A stretch of DNA of 64,000 nucleotides from Anaeromicropila herbilytica. GTDB taxonomy: Bacteria > Bacillota > Clostridia > Lachnospirales > Lachnospiraceae. Below the pieces are notes generated by a model. The model was not told the DNA's origin. It saw nothing but the letters and a program-made list of their open reading frames with translations, and did no database searches. The translations under genes and the position numbers were made by a program. Shown here one piece after another: positions 52,997 to 62,368 of the stretch; the first letter of the stretch is position 1, and every line of letters starts with the position of its first letter. The stretch covers positions 2,891,001 through 2,955,000 of the forward strand of contig NZ_AP024169.1 in the NCBI RefSeq assembly GCF_016591975.1. The letters are read 5' to 3'.

Positions 52997-53842
52997 ATGG
53001 AAAAGCAAAAAAAAGGTTATCTAAATGATGATTTTTTACTATTTCATCTAAAAGATCAAAAACATCAAGAATTTGAATTTCATTATCATGATTTTAAAAA
53101 AATAATTATTTTCTTATCTGGTAATGTAACCTATTTAATTGAAGGAAAAACGTATCATCTAAACCCTTGGGATGTTCTATTAATTAATAATAATGAACTT
53201 CATAAACCTATCATTGATCCTTCTGTTCCATATGAAAGAATTATCATTTGGCTCAATTCTGACTTTCTAGAATCGCATAATGGCAAAGATTATGATATTA
53301 CAACATGTTTTCATCTAGCAAATAGAAAAAGCTTTAATCTCGTAAGGCTTGACGCCAAATTACTTGACTATCTTAAAATGGTCATTAATGGTTTAACAGA
53401 GTCTATGAACTCTAACGAATTTGCTAATTCTTTGTTAAGTAATACCTTCCTAATTCAATTATTAATATACCTGAATCGAATTGTATTAGAACAGAAAAAT
53501 ATAAATGAACATCAAGCTCTTAAATACGATAAACAAATCGAAGAAATCTTGCGATATATTAATAATAATCTATCATCTGATATATCTATAGAGAAATTAT
53601 CAGATGTTTTCTATATCAACCGTTATCATCTCATGCATAAATTTAAAGATGAAACTGGATATTCTATTCACAATTATGTAATACAAAAACGTCTTATTCA
53701 ATCGCTGGAATATATAAACCAAGGAATACCAATCACAAAAGCCTCTGAATTAAGCGGATTTAATGACTATTCTAGCTTTCTAAGATCCTTTAAAAAGTTT
53801 TACAACAAGACACCCAGAGAATATTTTGATCAGAATTATTGA
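52997..53842 (+). CDS. AraC family regulator with N-terminal cupin
   Basis: 281 residues. A cupin sugar-binding half (about 20-150; EFHYHDFKKIIIFLSGN, LNPWDVLLINNNELHK) is followed by two helix-turn-helix motifs (about 180-281; SSDISIEKLSDVFYINRYHL and ASELSGFNDYSSFLRSFKKF with the AraC signature TPREYF). Regulators of this type switch sugar genes on in response to an inducer. It is convergent with the sugar-uptake genes across a shared terminator, so it probably controls them. GGAAAGGTATATTT supports the start. Confidence 0.9.
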   Translation: MEKQKKGYLNDDFLLFHLKDQKHQEFEFHYHDFKKIIIFLSGNVTYLIEGKTYHLNPWDVLLINNNELHKPIIDPSVPYERIIIWLNSDFLESHNGKDYDITTCFHLANRKSFNLVRLDAKLLDYLKMVINGLTESMNSNEFANSLLSNTFLIQLLIYLNRIVLEQKNINEHQALKYDKQIEEILRYINNNLSSDISIEKLSDVFYINRYHLMHKFKDETGYSIHNYVIQKRLIQSLEYINQGIPITKASELSGFNDYSSFLRSFKKFYNKTPREYFDQNY

Positions 53843-53861
53843 GCATGCCCAATATTAGCAC

Positions 53862-53910
53862 AAAAAACATGGTAACAAGTAATATACTTGTTACCATGTT
53901 TCATTTTACT
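53862..53910. terminator. Bidirectional terminator, AraC gene and solute-binding protein gene
   Basis: AAACATGGTAACAAGTA (53865-53881) and TACTTGTTACCATGTTT (53885-53901) are perfect complements around a 3-nt loop, with A and T tracts on the outside. Confidence 0.9.
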
Positions 53911-53929
53911 ATAAATAATTTAGGAATTA

Positions 53930-55711
53930 TTATTTAGTTGCTTCAGCTGCTGCTGCTTGACGAGCTGCAGTTTGTTCTTTAGCACATTTTAAATCGAATT
54001 TAAGAACATCTTTGTATCCAAGACCATTTACAGTATCTTGCATATCTTTTAATAAGCTATTAAATTCTTTTTCATTCTTAGCAAAGATCATCTTCCATGA
54101 GTAATCAATGATTACTGTCTTACATTGGTTACGTAAAGCTTCAATGTCAGAAGAAGTATTTGTTACTACGTAGCTAGTTCCTGGTGCTACTAATAATTGA
54201 TTATTATCTTTTAAGTAAGTAAATGTATCTTTTGCTTTGTATTGATCTTGCCATGCTTTTGTTAATGTTGTTGCTCTTGCAGCAATAGTTGAATCCCATA
54301 ATGCGTAGCTATATGGAGCCTTTGTAGTTGGATCTGTATCACTTGCTACAACTGGTGTAAAGTTTAACCATGAAACACCTTCACGGTAAGTTCCACCACC
54401 GAATTCATCTGGTACAGTTTGATCTACGTTTTGATCGTATTGAGCTTTCATACCATAATCAGTTAATTCTGGTTTTCCTTCAGCATTTACATCCCAAGTT
54501 AAACCTTTAATACCAGCACCTGATAAGATTTCAATACCTTCTGTTGAGTACATCCAATCGATGAAGTCCATTAATCTTTCTGGATCTTCTGCTTTGCTAC
54601 CAATACCTACTACAACTTTATCTCCAGCTGGTTTACAACCATATGAGAAGATCTTTTGATCTTTGATAGGAACTAACATAAATCCTTTACCAGCTTTTGT
54701 ATTATCAGCTGAGTTATATAATGATTGTCCTTGCCATGGCCAGAATGAGAATAATACTGCACCATCTTTGTATTTGTTTGATAAAGTATCATAGTTTTGT
54801 GTAGCTGAATCTGGATCTAAGATACCAGCTTGGTTTGCACTATAGAATAATTTTAATGATCTTATGTATTGTGAATTGCTATCAATAATACTTTGATCAT
54901 CAGAACCATCTGCTTTAGATAATACGAATCCCATTTCATCATAACCATAGTAACATGTTGGTTGTTTTGCATTGTTCATCATATTTCCGTCCCAATCTTT
55001 GAATAGAGACATAGCATATGTTTTCTTACCAGAATCACTCTTTGGACTAGCATCTTGCATTTTCTTTAATACAGGAATTAAATCTTCTAAAGTATTAATA
55101 TCTGGGCTACCAGCTTTTTGGTATACATCATAACGTAAGTATGGTCCGAAAGTTGGTTCACCTGATTCAGATGGATTAGTTGCTGGTTGACTTGAAACGC
55201 TCTTTGGAATTGCCCAAACACCGTCTTTACCAGCGATTTTTTGTGCATTTTCAATAGCTGCAGTATATTGGCTTACATTTTTTCTAGTCTTAATCATATC
55301 AGACATATCAGTAAGAAGACCTGCATTAACTACGTCTTTTAATTTGTCACCATCAGAACCGATAATAACAAGATCACCTAAATCACCAGCTGCTGAACGA
55401 GTTTGGAATAATGTATCACCACCACCTGCTACGTTTGGAGCAATGATATTTAATTCCATGTTAAATTTGTCTTTAACAATTTTTGCAAACCATCCAGGTT
55501 GAGTACCTTGGTTGTTTGCTTCAGTTGCAAATACATCTACAGTAATAAATTTGTCATATTTCTTATTACCATTTGCATCTGTTGTAGTACCTGTTGATCC
55601 CTTTTTGTCCCCTTTGGAATCTGAAGAGTCTTTCTTACATCCTACTAATGAGAATACCATAACAAGTACTAGTAGTAAGGATATAATTCTTGAAGCTTTC
55701 ATTTTTCTCAT
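53930..55711 (-). CDS. Extracellular solute-binding lipoprotein of a carbohydrate ABC importer
   Basis: 593 residues. Signal peptide with lipobox FSLVGC (Cys25), then a Gly/Ser/Thr/Asp-rich linker. The large two-lobed body (about 55-580) resembles the LplA/YtcQ group of long binding proteins for oligosaccharides; ALWDSTIAARATTLTKAWQ and an SGAGIKGLTWDV stretch fit this group. It captures sugar outside the membrane and delivers it to the two permeases upstream. AAAGGAGGATGTTTTT supports the start. No ATPase gene is in the operon, so a shared MsmX-type ATPase is expected. Confidence 0.9.
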   Translation of the reverse strand: MRKMKASRIISLLLVLVMVFSLVGCKKDSSDSKGDKKGSTGTTTDANGNKKYDKFITVDVFATEANNQGTQPGWFAKIVKDKFNMELNIIAPNVAGGGDTLFQTRSAAGDLGDLVIIGSDGDKLKDVVNAGLLTDMSDMIKTRKNVSQYTAAIENAQKIAGKDGVWAIPKSVSSQPATNPSESGEPTFGPYLRYDVYQKAGSPDINTLEDLIPVLKKMQDASPKSDSGKKTYAMSLFKDWDGNMMNNAKQPTCYYGYDEMGFVLSKADGSDDQSIIDSNSQYIRSLKLFYSANQAGILDPDSATQNYDTLSNKYKDGAVLFSFWPWQGQSLYNSADNTKAGKGFMLVPIKDQKIFSYGCKPAGDKVVVGIGSKAEDPERLMDFIDWMYSTEGIEILSGAGIKGLTWDVNAEGKPELTDYGMKAQYDQNVDQTVPDEFGGGTYREGVSWLNFTPVVASDTDPTTKAPYSYALWDSTIAARATTLTKAWQDQYKAKDTFTYLKDNNQLLVAPGTSYVVTNTSSDIEALRNQCKTVIIDYSWKMIFAKNEKEFNSLLKDMQDTVNGLGYKDVLKFDLKCAKEQTAARQAAAAEATK

Positions 55712-55792
55712 AAAAACATCCTCCTTTAATATATATAGCTACAGAACAATATGCTCTGATAAGCCCGTTTTGTTAATCAGTAAAAGGCTATA

Positions 55793-56728
55793 TTAACCTT
55801 TTACTGAACCAATCATGATACCCGTTGTAAAGTATCTTTGAGCAAATGGGTATACCATTAAGATTGGGAATACTACAATTACAGAAACTGTCATTTTAAT
55901 TGATGTTGCTGTTTGTTTTGTTGCTAAGTTAGCTAAACCAGCTGCACCACCATTACTTTTCATAACATTAGCTAGTGTACTAGCTTCGTTAATATATTTG
56001 TACAATAAATATTGTAATGAATATAGTTTTTGATCTGTAATGTAAATTAAGGTATCTTGGAATGAGTTCCATTGTCCTACTGCTGAGAATATAGCAATAG
56101 TTGCTAAGATTGGTTTTGAAATTGGTAACATAATTCTTACGAAGATTGTAACAATTCCAGCACCATCAATTTCTGCAGCTTCTTGTAAAGAAGATGAAAT
56201 TGACTCTATATATGTTTTAACTAAGATAATATTAAAAGGTGATACTATTGCTGGTAAAATATATACCCAGAATGAGTTATTTAAATGTAGGTTTAACATA
56301 ATGATATACATTGGGATCAAACCTGCATTAAAGTACATTGTAATACACATAAAGCGGTACCAGAATTTTCTCATCCACATCTTTTGTTGTGAGAACATAA
56401 ATCCTAAGAAAGCTGATGCTAATGTAGTACATAATGTACCGATTACTACTCTACCTAATGATATAGTTGCAGCAGCTGATAAACCACTTAACTTAAATAC
56501 TTGCTTGTAGTTTTCAAACTGAAGCTTTCTTGGTAAAAAATTGATTACACCATTATTACTTAGATCATTACTACTTATTGTATTAATAATTAAATAATAA
56601 AATGGATAGATACAAATTATTGTAAATATTATAAATACAGCATAATTGATGATATTAAAGGATATATCTCCAACTGTTATCTTTTTCTTTTTTGCTTTAT
56701 ATGCTGTAGTATTTGTTTCCTTTGACAT
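55793..56728 (-). CDS. Carbohydrate ABC transporter permease, LplC-type
   Basis: 311 residues, six membrane segments. The binding-protein-dependent permease signature EAAEIDGAGIVTIFVRIMLPISKP (EAAxxDGA...P) is near residue 200. It pairs with the LplB-type permease 24 nt upstream and with the lipoprotein downstream. AAGGAGGAATATACA supports the start. Confidence 0.94.
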   Translation of the reverse strand: MSKETNTTAYKAKKKKITVGDISFNIINYAVFIIFTIICIYPFYYLIINTISSNDLSNNGVINFLPRKLQFENYKQVFKLSGLSAAATISLGRVVIGTLCTTLASAFLGFMFSQQKMWMRKFWYRFMCITMYFNAGLIPMYIIMLNLHLNNSFWVYILPAIVSPFNIILVKTYIESISSSLQEAAEIDGAGIVTIFVRIMLPISKPILATIAIFSAVGQWNSFQDTLIYITDQKLYSLQYLLYKYINEASTLANVMKSNGGAAGLANLATKQTATSIKMTVSVIVVFPILMVYPFAQRYFTTGIMIGSVKG

Positions 56729-56752
56729 TGTATATTCCTCCTTCTTGATAAA

Positions 56753-57700
56753 TTATATAATTGATTCACCACGGAATACTTTAGATAAAGTATTTACCAC
56801 CCATAGTAAGGTAACGCTAATGATACTCTTCATCATACTAAGTGCAGTACCTAAGGAGAAACTTGCAGATCCCATTGATATTTTGTAAATGTATAAATCT
56901 AGAACTTGAATATGTTGCATATTAAATGAGTTACTAAAGATGAAATATTGTTCCATACCATTTGATAAGAAGTTTGCAATACTCATCATTAATAATACGA
57001 AGTATGTAGGTAATAATTGAGGTACTGTAATATGCCACATTAATTTAAATCTTCCTGCACCATCAACTCTAGCAGCTTCATATTGTTCTTGATCAGCACC
57101 AGCTAGTGCAGCCAAGTACATGATGGCTCCCCATCCAAGACCTTTCCACAATCCCCATAGCATCATTGTGATCCATGTATGACTATCACTTTCTAGGAAT
57201 TTGATAGCATCTGTTGTAATTCCAAGATCTTGTAATACGTGATTAACCATACCACTTGATGAGAATAAACTAAATGCAACTGAATATACTAAGATCCAAC
57301 TAATAAAGTTTGGAATTGTTGTAAGGGTCTGTACTAACTTCTTAAACCATTTACATTTAATTTCATTTAAAAATACTGCGAATGCTAATGGTAATACTGA
57401 TGTTAAGATACCTAAACCACTCATTGCAAATGTATTCTTCAAAACATTGATTAACTGTTTGATTTGCATTGGATTTCCAAATAGATACTTAAACCATTTC
57501 CATCCAACAAACTCACATTGTGAAAGTTTTAGTGGTGGTCTGTAATCAAAGAACGCGTATGACCATCCATATAATGGTAAGTAGCTAAAAATAAAAACTA
57601 ATACTAGGAAAGGTGCTACTAATAAGAAATATTTAAAACTTTGATCTTTGGCTTTCCTTTTCTTAGACTTTGCTTTTGGTGCTGTAATCGCTTTGTCCAT
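56753..57700 (-). CDS. Carbohydrate ABC transporter permease, LplB-type
   Basis: 315 residues from ATG 57700, with GGAGGAATTAAA before it; a longer frame to 57769 lacks support. Six membrane segments follow a basic N-terminus (KAKSKKRKAKDQ). The LplB signature LPLYGWSYAFFDYRPP and the permease EAA motif EQYEAARVDGAGRFKLMWHI are present. It is the first gene of the three-gene uptake operon. Confidence 0.94.
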   Translation of the reverse strand: MDKAITAPKAKSKKRKAKDQSFKYFLLVAPFLVLVFIFSYLPLYGWSYAFFDYRPPLKLSQCEFVGWKWFKYLFGNPMQIKQLINVLKNTFAMSGLGILTSVLPLAFAVFLNEIKCKWFKKLVQTLTTIPNFISWILVYSVAFSLFSSSGMVNHVLQDLGITTDAIKFLESDSHTWITMMLWGLWKGLGWGAIMYLAALAGADQEQYEAARVDGAGRFKLMWHITVPQLLPTYFVLLMMSIANFLSNGMEQYFIFSNSFNMQHIQVLDLYIYKISMGSASFSLGTALSMMKSIISVTLLWVVNTLSKVFRGESII

Positions 57701-58008
57701 TTTAATTCCTCCATCTTTGAAAATAATATACCATATTGATGATTTATTAATGTAACAATTTAAGCACATTGCACATTGTTTAATTAATAAACTAATCTAT
57801 GAATGTATTTTACCATAGATTTTCAGCAATTAATACAGACACTTTTTTATCTATTGTGCATTAAAAATCAGACCTTTATATAAAAATCTATACAAAATTA
57901 CAATAATCTTTCATGTAATACGTATAGAAACATTAGTTATTAAATGTAAATTTAATAAAAAATGACTAATATTGAAGTAAAAATTATAAGACATTAACAA
58001 TAATGAAC
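57701..58008. other. Regulatory region of the sugar-uptake operon
   Basis: No gene. On the minus strand a TAAAAT -10 (57807-57812) lies about 110 nt before the LplB start and has no good -35, as is common for AraC-activated promoters. A palindrome AACAAT..ATTGTT with repeated TGTGC lies between it and the gene. Regulator binding is inferred. Confidence 0.4.
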
Positions 58009-58036
58009 TTGACATATTAATTTGCTATAGTATAAT
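58009..58036 (+). promoter_or_regulatory. Consensus promoter of the YesL-type gene
   Basis: TTGACA (58009-58014), 16-nt spacer, TATAAT (58031-58036). The transcript would start near 58043 with a leader of about 190 nt before ATG 58234. Confidence 0.7.
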
Positions 58037-58233
58037 ACACATTACATAATTAATTATACATATATTACTACTATATACTACATTATTCAACATTTTAGTT
58101 ATTTTTCAATAAAAAAGTGGAATAATTACTTATAATATATTCACTAAACAAACTATTATTTGGAAATGTTTCTTATGTAAATAGTACATACTTATTTTTA
58201 ATTATGAAAATTAATATAATCGAGGAGGATACT

Positions 58234-58890
58234 ATGAGTGGTTTTTTAAGTCACGAAAGCCCATTATTTCAATTTATCGACAAATTAATTGATATGATAT
58301 TATTAAGCATTGTTGCATTCTTATGTTGTATTCCAATATTTACAATAGGTGCATCAGTCACTGCTTTATATTCAGTCACATTAAAAATGGCTAAGGATGA
58401 GGAAGGTTACATCTTTAGATCTTACTTTAAGTCCTTTAAAGAGAATTTCAAACAGTCAACAATCATTTGGTTAATCTTACTTATAATAGGAAGTATACTT
58501 GGTTTTTCACTTAATTTTTGGTTTTCCATGGATACCATGACGGGCAATGTGTTTGGCTTTATATTGGCATTTATCACTGTTTTATATAGTTGCATCTTAT
58601 TATATACTTTCCCTTTACTATCTAAATTTAATAATTCCGTAAAACAGACTGTTAAAAATGCATTATTTATTGCACTAACCAATATGAAAAATACAATCTT
58701 CATTGTAATTTGTACTGCTCTTTGCGGATTATTTATCTTTTTTGTACCTGCTGGACCATATATTTTCATCGTTTTTGGATTTGCCTTTATCGCATATGTT
58801 AATTCCTTTTTCTTTAACCGTGTATTTAAACAGTACATTGACAAAGACGAAATAAACGAAAGCGATTCTAACAATGATGAAATTGAATAA
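58234..58890 (+). CDS. YesL-type DUF624 membrane protein
   Basis: 218 residues from ATG 58234, with GAGGAGG before it; a longer frame begins at 58204. It has four to five membrane segments. The DUF624 N-terminus is FIDKLIDMILLSIVAFLCCIPIFTIGASVTALYSV. DUF624 proteins usually lie next to LplABC-type oligosaccharide importers, as here, and may assist assembly or regulation; their task is not known. It is divergent from the permease genes and followed by a terminator. Confidence 0.92.
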   Translation: MSGFLSHESPLFQFIDKLIDMILLSIVAFLCCIPIFTIGASVTALYSVTLKMAKDEEGYIFRSYFKSFKENFKQSTIIWLILLIIGSILGFSLNFWFSMDTMTGNVFGFILAFITVLYSCILLYTFPLLSKFNNSVKQTVKNALFIALTNMKNTIFIVICTALCGLFIFFVPAGPYIFIVFGFAFIAYVNSFFFNRVFKQYIDKDEINESDSNNDEIE

Positions 58891-58900
58891 TCACCCAAAT

Positions 58901-58929
58901 AAAAAAGCTGTTTTTCAACAGCTTTTTTA
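58901..58929 (+). terminator. Terminator of the YesL-type gene
   Basis: AAAAAAGCTGTT and AACAGCTTTTTT pair perfectly around a 4-nt loop. The insertion sequence begins 3 nt further on, so its target duplication (58924-58931) includes part of the T-run. Confidence 0.92.
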
Positions 58930-58931
58930 TT

Positions 58932-60381
58932 GGTTCTATAATAAATGTTGGGGTGTGTTAAAAACACACTTCCAACATTTTTGTTTTTATATTAAAATAC
59001 ATCTATATAAAGCCTCTTCACATGCCAACCGACCAAAGCTAACATTTTAAAGGAGGTATTTTATATAGATGCAATCTAATTGTAACAAAAATCTTTTAAA
59101 TTTAGAAGGTGTAAAATTAAAAAGTGTGCAACACACTTTAGATGGAATTATTATCAAGATTGAAACCAATCCCAAACCTCAAATTTGTCCTTGTTGTGGA
59201 GCTGGAACATCTAAAATACACGATTATCGTTGGCAGAAAATTAAAGACTTACCTTTTCAGTTGTCCAATGCTTATTTATTGTTAAGAAAACGAAGATATG
59301 TATGTTCTTGTGGTAAACGTTTTTACGAGAAATATAGTTTTATAGCTAAATATCAGCAACGTACAACACGACTATCCTTCAAAATTGTTGAATTGCTTCG
59401 TTCAACCAACAGTATTAAATATGTTGCTTCCCAAACTAATGTCTCAATGAATACAGTAATACGTATTCTTGATACACTCTCGTATGATAAACCACATATT
59501 CCTCAATGCATTTCAATTGATGAATTTAAAGGGAATGCTGGTGATTCCAAATATCAATGTATTCTGGTGGATGCAAAGAAAAAATGTATTCTTGATATTT
59601 TACCGGATCGTACTCAGTCCCATCTTATTGAGTATTTTAAATCTTGCAGTCGTGATGAAAGATATCGTGTTAAATTTTTTATTTCTGATATGTGGCAACC
59701 TTATATAGATCTTGCCAAAACATTCTTTCCTAATGCCACAATCATCGTAGATAAATATCACTACATTCGTCAGGTTTCCTGGGCAATTGAAAGTGTTCGT
59801 AAACGTTTACAAGCATCCATGACACCAACTCTTAGAAAGTACTATAAGCGAAGTAGAAAACTTATACTGACTCGATATTCTAAATTAAAAGATGACAACA
59901 AAAAAGCCTGTGATTTAATGCTACAATACAGTGATGATTTACGACTAGCTCACAGGTTAAAAGAATGGTTCTATGAAATATGTCAGAGTAATAGCTATAC
60001 ATATCAAAGAACTGAATTTTGGGAGTGGGTAAAAAGTGCTGAAAGCTCTGGATTACACGAATTTGAAGCATGTGCAAAAACATATAGACGCTGGTCTGAG
60101 TATATACTTAATGCCTTTAAGTATGGATATACAAATGGACCTACGGAAGGATTCAATAATAAAATCAAAGTACTAAAAAGAAGTTCTTATGGTGTACGTA
60201 ATTTCGAAAGATTTCGTACACGTATCATTCACAGTTCTATGTAAAAAAATGGTCGGTTTTCAAGAGGCTTATTTGTCATGCAAAAAAACATCTATTATAG
60301 AACCTAGTCATAAAAATAGCTCTATTGTCAGTGTTAGTGCGGGTGCAACGCACCTCACACCCCAACACTTGACAAAGAGCC
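58932..60381 (+). mobile_element. Complete ISL3-like insertion sequence, 1450 bp
   Basis: The element is flanked by an 8-bp direct repeat TTTTTATT (58924-58931 and 60382-60389), the target duplication expected for ISL3. Right end on the complement: GGCTCTTTGTCAAGTG then TTGGGGTGTG. Left end: GGTTCTATAATAAATG then TTGGGGTGTG; 20 of 26 positions agree. A copy of the left outer sequence also lies inside near the right end (60289-60304, on the complement). Subterminal inverted repeats AGCCTCTT..ACCGACCA (59011-59035) and TGGTCGGT..AAGAGGCT (60250-60269) surround the transposase gene. Confidence 0.92.
59069..60244 (+). CDS. ISL3-like family transposase
   Basis: 391 residues, intact. An N-terminal zinc-finger-like region (CPCCGAGTSKIHDYRWQKIKDLP, then CSCGKRFYEKY) is followed by a helix-turn-helix (about 105-130) and a DDE nuclease. 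Probable acidic residues lie in SIDEFKG, ISDMWQPYIDLAKTFFPNA, and NGPTEGFNNKIKVLKR near the C-terminus. AAAGGAGGTATTTTATATAG supports the start. The gene appears functional, and the target duplications match, so the insertion may be recent. Confidence 0.93.
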   Translation: MQSNCNKNLLNLEGVKLKSVQHTLDGIIIKIETNPKPQICPCCGAGTSKIHDYRWQKIKDLPFQLSNAYLLLRKRRYVCSCGKRFYEKYSFIAKYQQRTTRLSFKIVELLRSTNSIKYVASQTNVSMNTVIRILDTLSYDKPHIPQCISIDEFKGNAGDSKYQCILVDAKKKCILDILPDRTQSHLIEYFKSCSRDERYRVKFFISDMWQPYIDLAKTFFPNATIIVDKYHYIRQVSWAIESVRKRLQASMTPTLRKYYKRSRKLILTRYSKLKDDNKKACDLMLQYSDDLRLAHRLKEWFYEICQSNSYTYQRTEFWEWVKSAESSGLHEFEACAKTYRRWSEYILNAFKYGYTNGPTEGFNNKIKVLKRSSYGVRNFERFRTRIIHSSM

Positions 60382-60384
60382 TTT

Positions 60385-60930
60385 TTATTTTAACAACTTA
60401 TATTTAAAGATCTCAGTATATACTAGTTTACCTTCAATCCTCTCTGATTTCATTAAACTAATTTTATTCACTGGAATTTCTAACGTATTCATCTGCTTTT
60501 GAACTTGATCTACACTATATTCTTTTTTAAATATCGTTCTCCTAGCTAAGGTTAAATGTGGTTTAAAAGTTTGCTCTTCTATTTTGAATCCTGCTTTTCT
60601 TAAATAAAATGTTAGATATTCATTTAATTTACTTAAGTAAGTGTAACTTTTCACTCCAAGCCAACAGATATCCCCTTCTCTTCTATGAAACGTACCAAAA
60701 TCCTCTACTTGTAGTATGAACTCTCTCATCTTTAATTCTTCAACACTTTGAGCTATAATTTCTTCAACTAAGCTAATTTTAGTTGTCTCTCCAAGGAAAA
60801 CCAATGTAAGATGCAAATTTTCTTTCTTAGTAAAACTTGCTTTTTTCGTCATTTCTTTTAATCGCTCAACATTTTCATAAAGTCTATCTTTATCATAATC
60901 TTCAAAATTGATTGCAATGAATAACCTCAT
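60385..60930 (-). CDS. thpR: RNA 2',3'-cyclic phosphodiesterase (2H family)
   Basis: 181 residues from ATG 60930 (MRLFIAINFE); a frame to 60951 would run through the repeat. The two HxTx motifs are NLHLTLVFLG (40-43) and FKPHLTLARR (near 125-128), forming the catalytic dyad. ThpR/LigT-type enzymes open 2',3'-cyclic phosphates on RNA. The last bases (stop codon TAA) overlap the IS target duplication, but the protein is unchanged. The ribosome-binding site GGGAG belongs to a partial copy of the tldD leader module. The gene follows the CoiA-like gene. Confidence 0.93.
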   Translation of the reverse strand: MRLFIAINFEDYDKDRLYENVERLKEMTKKASFTKKENLHLTLVFLGETTKISLVEEIIAQSVEELKMREFILQVEDFGTFHRREGDICWLGVKSYTYLSKLNEYLTFYLRKAGFKIEEQTFKPHLTLARRTIFKKEYSVDQVQKQMNTLEIPVNKISLMKSERIEGKLVYTEIFKYKLLK

Positions 60931-60935
60931 ATTTA

Positions 60936-60962
60936 CTCCCATCTGTCGCATCTTGTGACCTA
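60936..60962 (-). repeat. Partial leader module before thpR
   Basis: On the minus strand GTCACAAGATGCGACAGATG followed by GGGAG matches the second half of the tldD leader module (GTCGCCGATGGCGACAGATR then GGAG), with a partly degraded stem. It ends 5 nt before the thpR start. Confidence 0.65.
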
Positions 60963-61008
60963 CCTAGTTAATATACAAAAGAATTCAGGACATTAACCAT
61001 CAATATAT

Positions 61009-62085
61009 TTATCTCCACATCTTCTTTTTGCTATTTTCGATCCAATCCAACGCATGCACTCGTAACTCAATATAAGATTTCATCTCTAAAATCCGTTTTT
61101 CTTTTCTTTCTTTCTGCTTTATTTGCTTTATTTCATTATCATTTTGAATGAAATAATCTAATCTTCTTGCATTTGCTTTCTTCACTTCTTCTGATGTACC
61201 AATTAAGGTAGGCAATTTCCAATACATGTTGGTTGTTTTAAATAAGAAAGTGTTTTTGAAACTTTCAGATATAACTGCATATTCCATTATTTTATTATCT
61301 GATTCTTCCTCTTTAATTATTACATTATTAATATTGTTTTGACTTTCGCTTATTTTTTGTATTAACTTCTTATGTTCTTCACTTTCACTATAGAATTCAC
61401 CGTTTATGTTCAAATTCATCTCTTCTAATTTATAACTTTTCTGGTTAAATACACGTTCCGAGGTTAATTCCTTTCCGTCCCTAGGTAAAAATTGAACCAA
61501 AGTCATTCTTTTATTATTTGTATCTAATAGATTTATTTTATTATTAGCGGAAATACTTGAAGTTAAATAGCTCGTTAGTGATACATTCTTAGAATCAATA
61601 TGTATATTAGATTGTATATTTAATACCCATACATCTATAATATTATTTTTCTCGTAAAAGGAATGTTTTTCTTCCCAATCTTTAATCACAAGCCGCGATG
61701 ATATATAATTGATAGCAATCTTTGTGTCACGATATTCTATATACACGTGAGTTCTTCTTCCGTTTTCATGAACAGTATTAGTTCGTACAATTGCTTTCGG
61801 AAAGCTTCTTTTTGCTAATAAATAAAGTAAGAATCTTCCCTCTCTGTGTTCTTTCGATTCTCCATTATTTTGTAGTGTACATTTACTGCCTTTATGGTGA
61901 GAAAAATAAGGTGGAAGTATAGGACCTGCATTTAATATAACATATTCCTTACATTCATTACATGTAAACGCATTGGTCTGACTTTCTATTCTCATTTGCT
62001 TTCTTAATTCCTCATCGTAATATCCTAGATTATCTTTTAACGAGAAGGAACAAAATTCAGATCCTTTATACATTGCATACTCCAT
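61009..62085 (-). CDS. CoiA-like competence-family protein
   Basis: 358 residues from ATG 62085 (MEYAMYKGSEFC), preceded by GGGGG at 8 nt. The N-terminal part resembles the CoiA zinc-binding region: NAFTCNECKEYVILNAGP, then PYFSHHKGSKC, followed by ESKEHREGRFLLY, the start of the nuclease-like domain (about 75-180; VYIEYRDTKIAINYIS). The remaining half is polar and helical. CoiA is needed for DNA uptake in streptococci, but homologues are found in many Firmicutes without known competence. thpR lies downstream after 78 nt and may share the transcript. Confidence 0.65.
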   Translation of the reverse strand: MEYAMYKGSEFCSFSLKDNLGYYDEELRKQMRIESQTNAFTCNECKEYVILNAGPILPPYFSHHKGSKCTLQNNGESKEHREGRFLLYLLAKRSFPKAIVRTNTVHENGRRTHVYIEYRDTKIAINYISSRLVIKDWEEKHSFYEKNNIIDVWVLNIQSNIHIDSKNVSLTSYLTSSISANNKINLLDTNNKRMTLVQFLPRDGKELTSERVFNQKSYKLEEMNLNINGEFYSESEEHKKLIQKISESQNNINNVIIKEEESDNKIMEYAVISESFKNTFLFKTTNMYWKLPTLIGTSEEVKKANARRLDYFIQNDNEIKQIKQKERKEKRILEMKSYIELRVHALDWIENSKKKMWR

Positions 62086-62368
62086 TAACTCATCCCCCAC
62101 TTACATTAAATATATATCATATTATCTTCTATTTTACATATAATGTCCATCCTTACATTATACTTTACACCTAATCCGCATTACTGTATGGTGATTTTTT
62201 CCTTTTCATGGTATAAATATATATATTTATATATTTACAAATAGCTACCCATTTCTCAATCAAGGAGGGATTGACACCAATTTATCATATGACATAACCA
62301 TCACTTGCAATGGCTTAACATTATTTCTCTTACTAAGAATTTGAAATTAATTGAAAAGGAGACATTCT

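Noticed and set aside
60245..60381. Second small gene inside the insertion sequence
   Set aside because: A 72-codon frame overlaps the transposase end and the terminal repeat and has no ribosome-binding site.
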